Assembly: GCA_050012355.1 (NCBI GenBank)
Contig: JBEKHI010000376.1
Location: 1-8,084 of the forward strand
DNA from: JBEKHI01 sp050012355
Lineage (GTDB): Bacteria; Actinomycetota; Actinomycetes; Streptosporangiales; Streptosporangiaceae
Direction of reading: 5' to 3'
DNA: 8,084 bases
The translations under genes and the position numbers were made by a program. Shown in pieces: positions 7,516 through 8,084 of the stretch (position 1 is its first letter; every line of letters begins with the position of its first letter). A model generated the notes under the pieces. The model was not told the origin of the DNA, searched no databases, and worked only from the letters and a program-made list of their open reading frames with translations.

Positions 7516-8084
7516 TCAGCCCGCCCGTCCCATCAGCTGCTCGAACGCTCCCAAACTGGTCGTCTCGCGGCCAAGCTGGTAACCGGTGAGATCACCGTGA
7601 TCATCGCTGCCCCCGGTCGCCACCAGGTGCAGATCCGCGGCCAGCGCGAGCAACTGCGCGCGAACGGCCTCATCGTGGTCGGGATGGTAGACCTCAAGCC
7701 CGGCCAGTCCGGCGGCGGCCAGCCGAGCGATTACCTCGTCCGATACCTCGTAGCCGGGCGAGCGCGGATGCGCCAGCGCGGTTACGCCGCCCGCCCCGCG
7801 GACCAGCTCGATTGCCCGGGCTGGCTCGGGCGCGTATTTGGCCACGTTCGCCCGGCCGCCCTCGCCGATCCATTCGGTGCTGAACGCGTCGGCGGGCGTG
7901 GCGACCACGCCCGCTCCGGCCAGCGCCCGGGCGATGTGCGGACGACCGACCACCGCGTCGCCCGCGATCGCCGCGACATCCTCCCAGGTGACGCCGGTGC
8001 CTAGCTCGCCGAGCTTCGCCACCATCGCACGGGCGCGGTACACCCGGTCATCGCGTATCCGCTCGGTCTCCGCCGCTAGCGCCG
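7516..8084 (-). CDS. PHP-domain metal-dependent phosphoesterase (TrpH/RNase AM-like), 5' end outside the window
   Basis: The frame is open through base 8084, so the N-terminal part, including the first HxH metal motif expected of PHP enzymes, is outside the window. Taking GTG 8043 as residue 1 for numbering only, the visible part has GRPHIARAL (33-41), typical of the helical insertion of TrpH-like proteins. It also has TALAHPRS with His92, LEVYHPDHD with His120 and His123, and GGSDDHGD with Asp147 and His149. These are the conserved late PHP metal ligands. The E. coli relative RNase AM (YciV/TrpH) is a 5'-3' exoribonuclease that trims rRNA 5' ends; whether this protein acts on RNA, DNA or nucleotides cannot be decided here. 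About 280-290 residues are usual, so roughly a third is missing. Its stop abuts the MarC start. Confidence 0.9.
   Translation of the reverse strand, partial: ALAAETERIRDDRVYRARAMVAKLGELGTGVTWEDVAAIAGDAVVGRPHIARALAGAGVVATPADAFSTEWIGEGGRANVAKYAPEPARAIELVRGAGGVTALAHPRSPGYEVSDEVIARLAAAGLAGLEVYHPDHDEAVRAQLLALAADLHLVATGGSDDHGDLTGYQLGRETTSLGAFEQLMGRAG

Noticed and set aside
6919..8004. Plus-strand open frame opposite the MarC and PHP genes
   Set aside because: Arg/Gln/Gly-rich shadow of two well-supported minus-strand genes.

Overview
The window is GC-rich, densely packed bacterial chromosome. Codons end mostly in G or C, several starts are GTG or TTG, and gene junctions are tight or overlapping. 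The families present (a DUF3107 protein beside a TetR regulator and a DEAD-box RNA helicase, then a RecB-like nuclease, MBL hydrolase, MarC and PHP protein) point to an actinomycete. From memory, the TetR / DUF3107 / RNA helicase order resembles Mycobacterium tuberculosis Rv3208 / Rv3208A / rhlE and similar Streptomyces loci. I cannot name the genus.

Left part, plus strand (73-2410): a compact apparent operon. It encodes a flavin- and pyridine-nucleotide-binding oxidoreductase that has lost its redox-active cysteines, a 58-residue acidic protein starting at TTG, a TetR-family regulator also starting at TTG, and the small DUF3107 protein. Neighbours overlap by 4 bases or lie 6 to 11 bases apart, and two Shine-Dalgarno sequences overlap the preceding stop codon.

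Middle, plus strand (2411-5430): a leader of about 200 bases precedes a DEAD-box RNA helicase that probably starts at CTG 2608. Its frame never closes. It runs through the basic tail, through a linker that looks like a former intergenic gap, into a complete alpha/beta hydrolase domain, and then about 135 residues antisense to the next gene. This helicase-hydrolase fusion is the most notable feature. It is either a real gene fusion or the result of small indels or sequence errors.

Right part, minus strand (8084 down to 5023): a PHP-domain phosphoesterase (5' end outside the window) abuts a MarC-family membrane protein. A 403-base gap with a strong 15-bp hairpin and several palindromes follows. 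Then come an MBL-fold hydrolase, whose conserved HxHxDH motif carries Ala in place of Asp, and a small RecB/Cas4-like Fe-S nuclease. The nuclease converges on, and overlaps, the helicase-hydrolase frame.

No tRNA, rRNA, CRISPR array, transposase or phage gene was seen. The region reads as core genome. Its interest lies in degenerate active sites, the fusion, and the non-coding structures.
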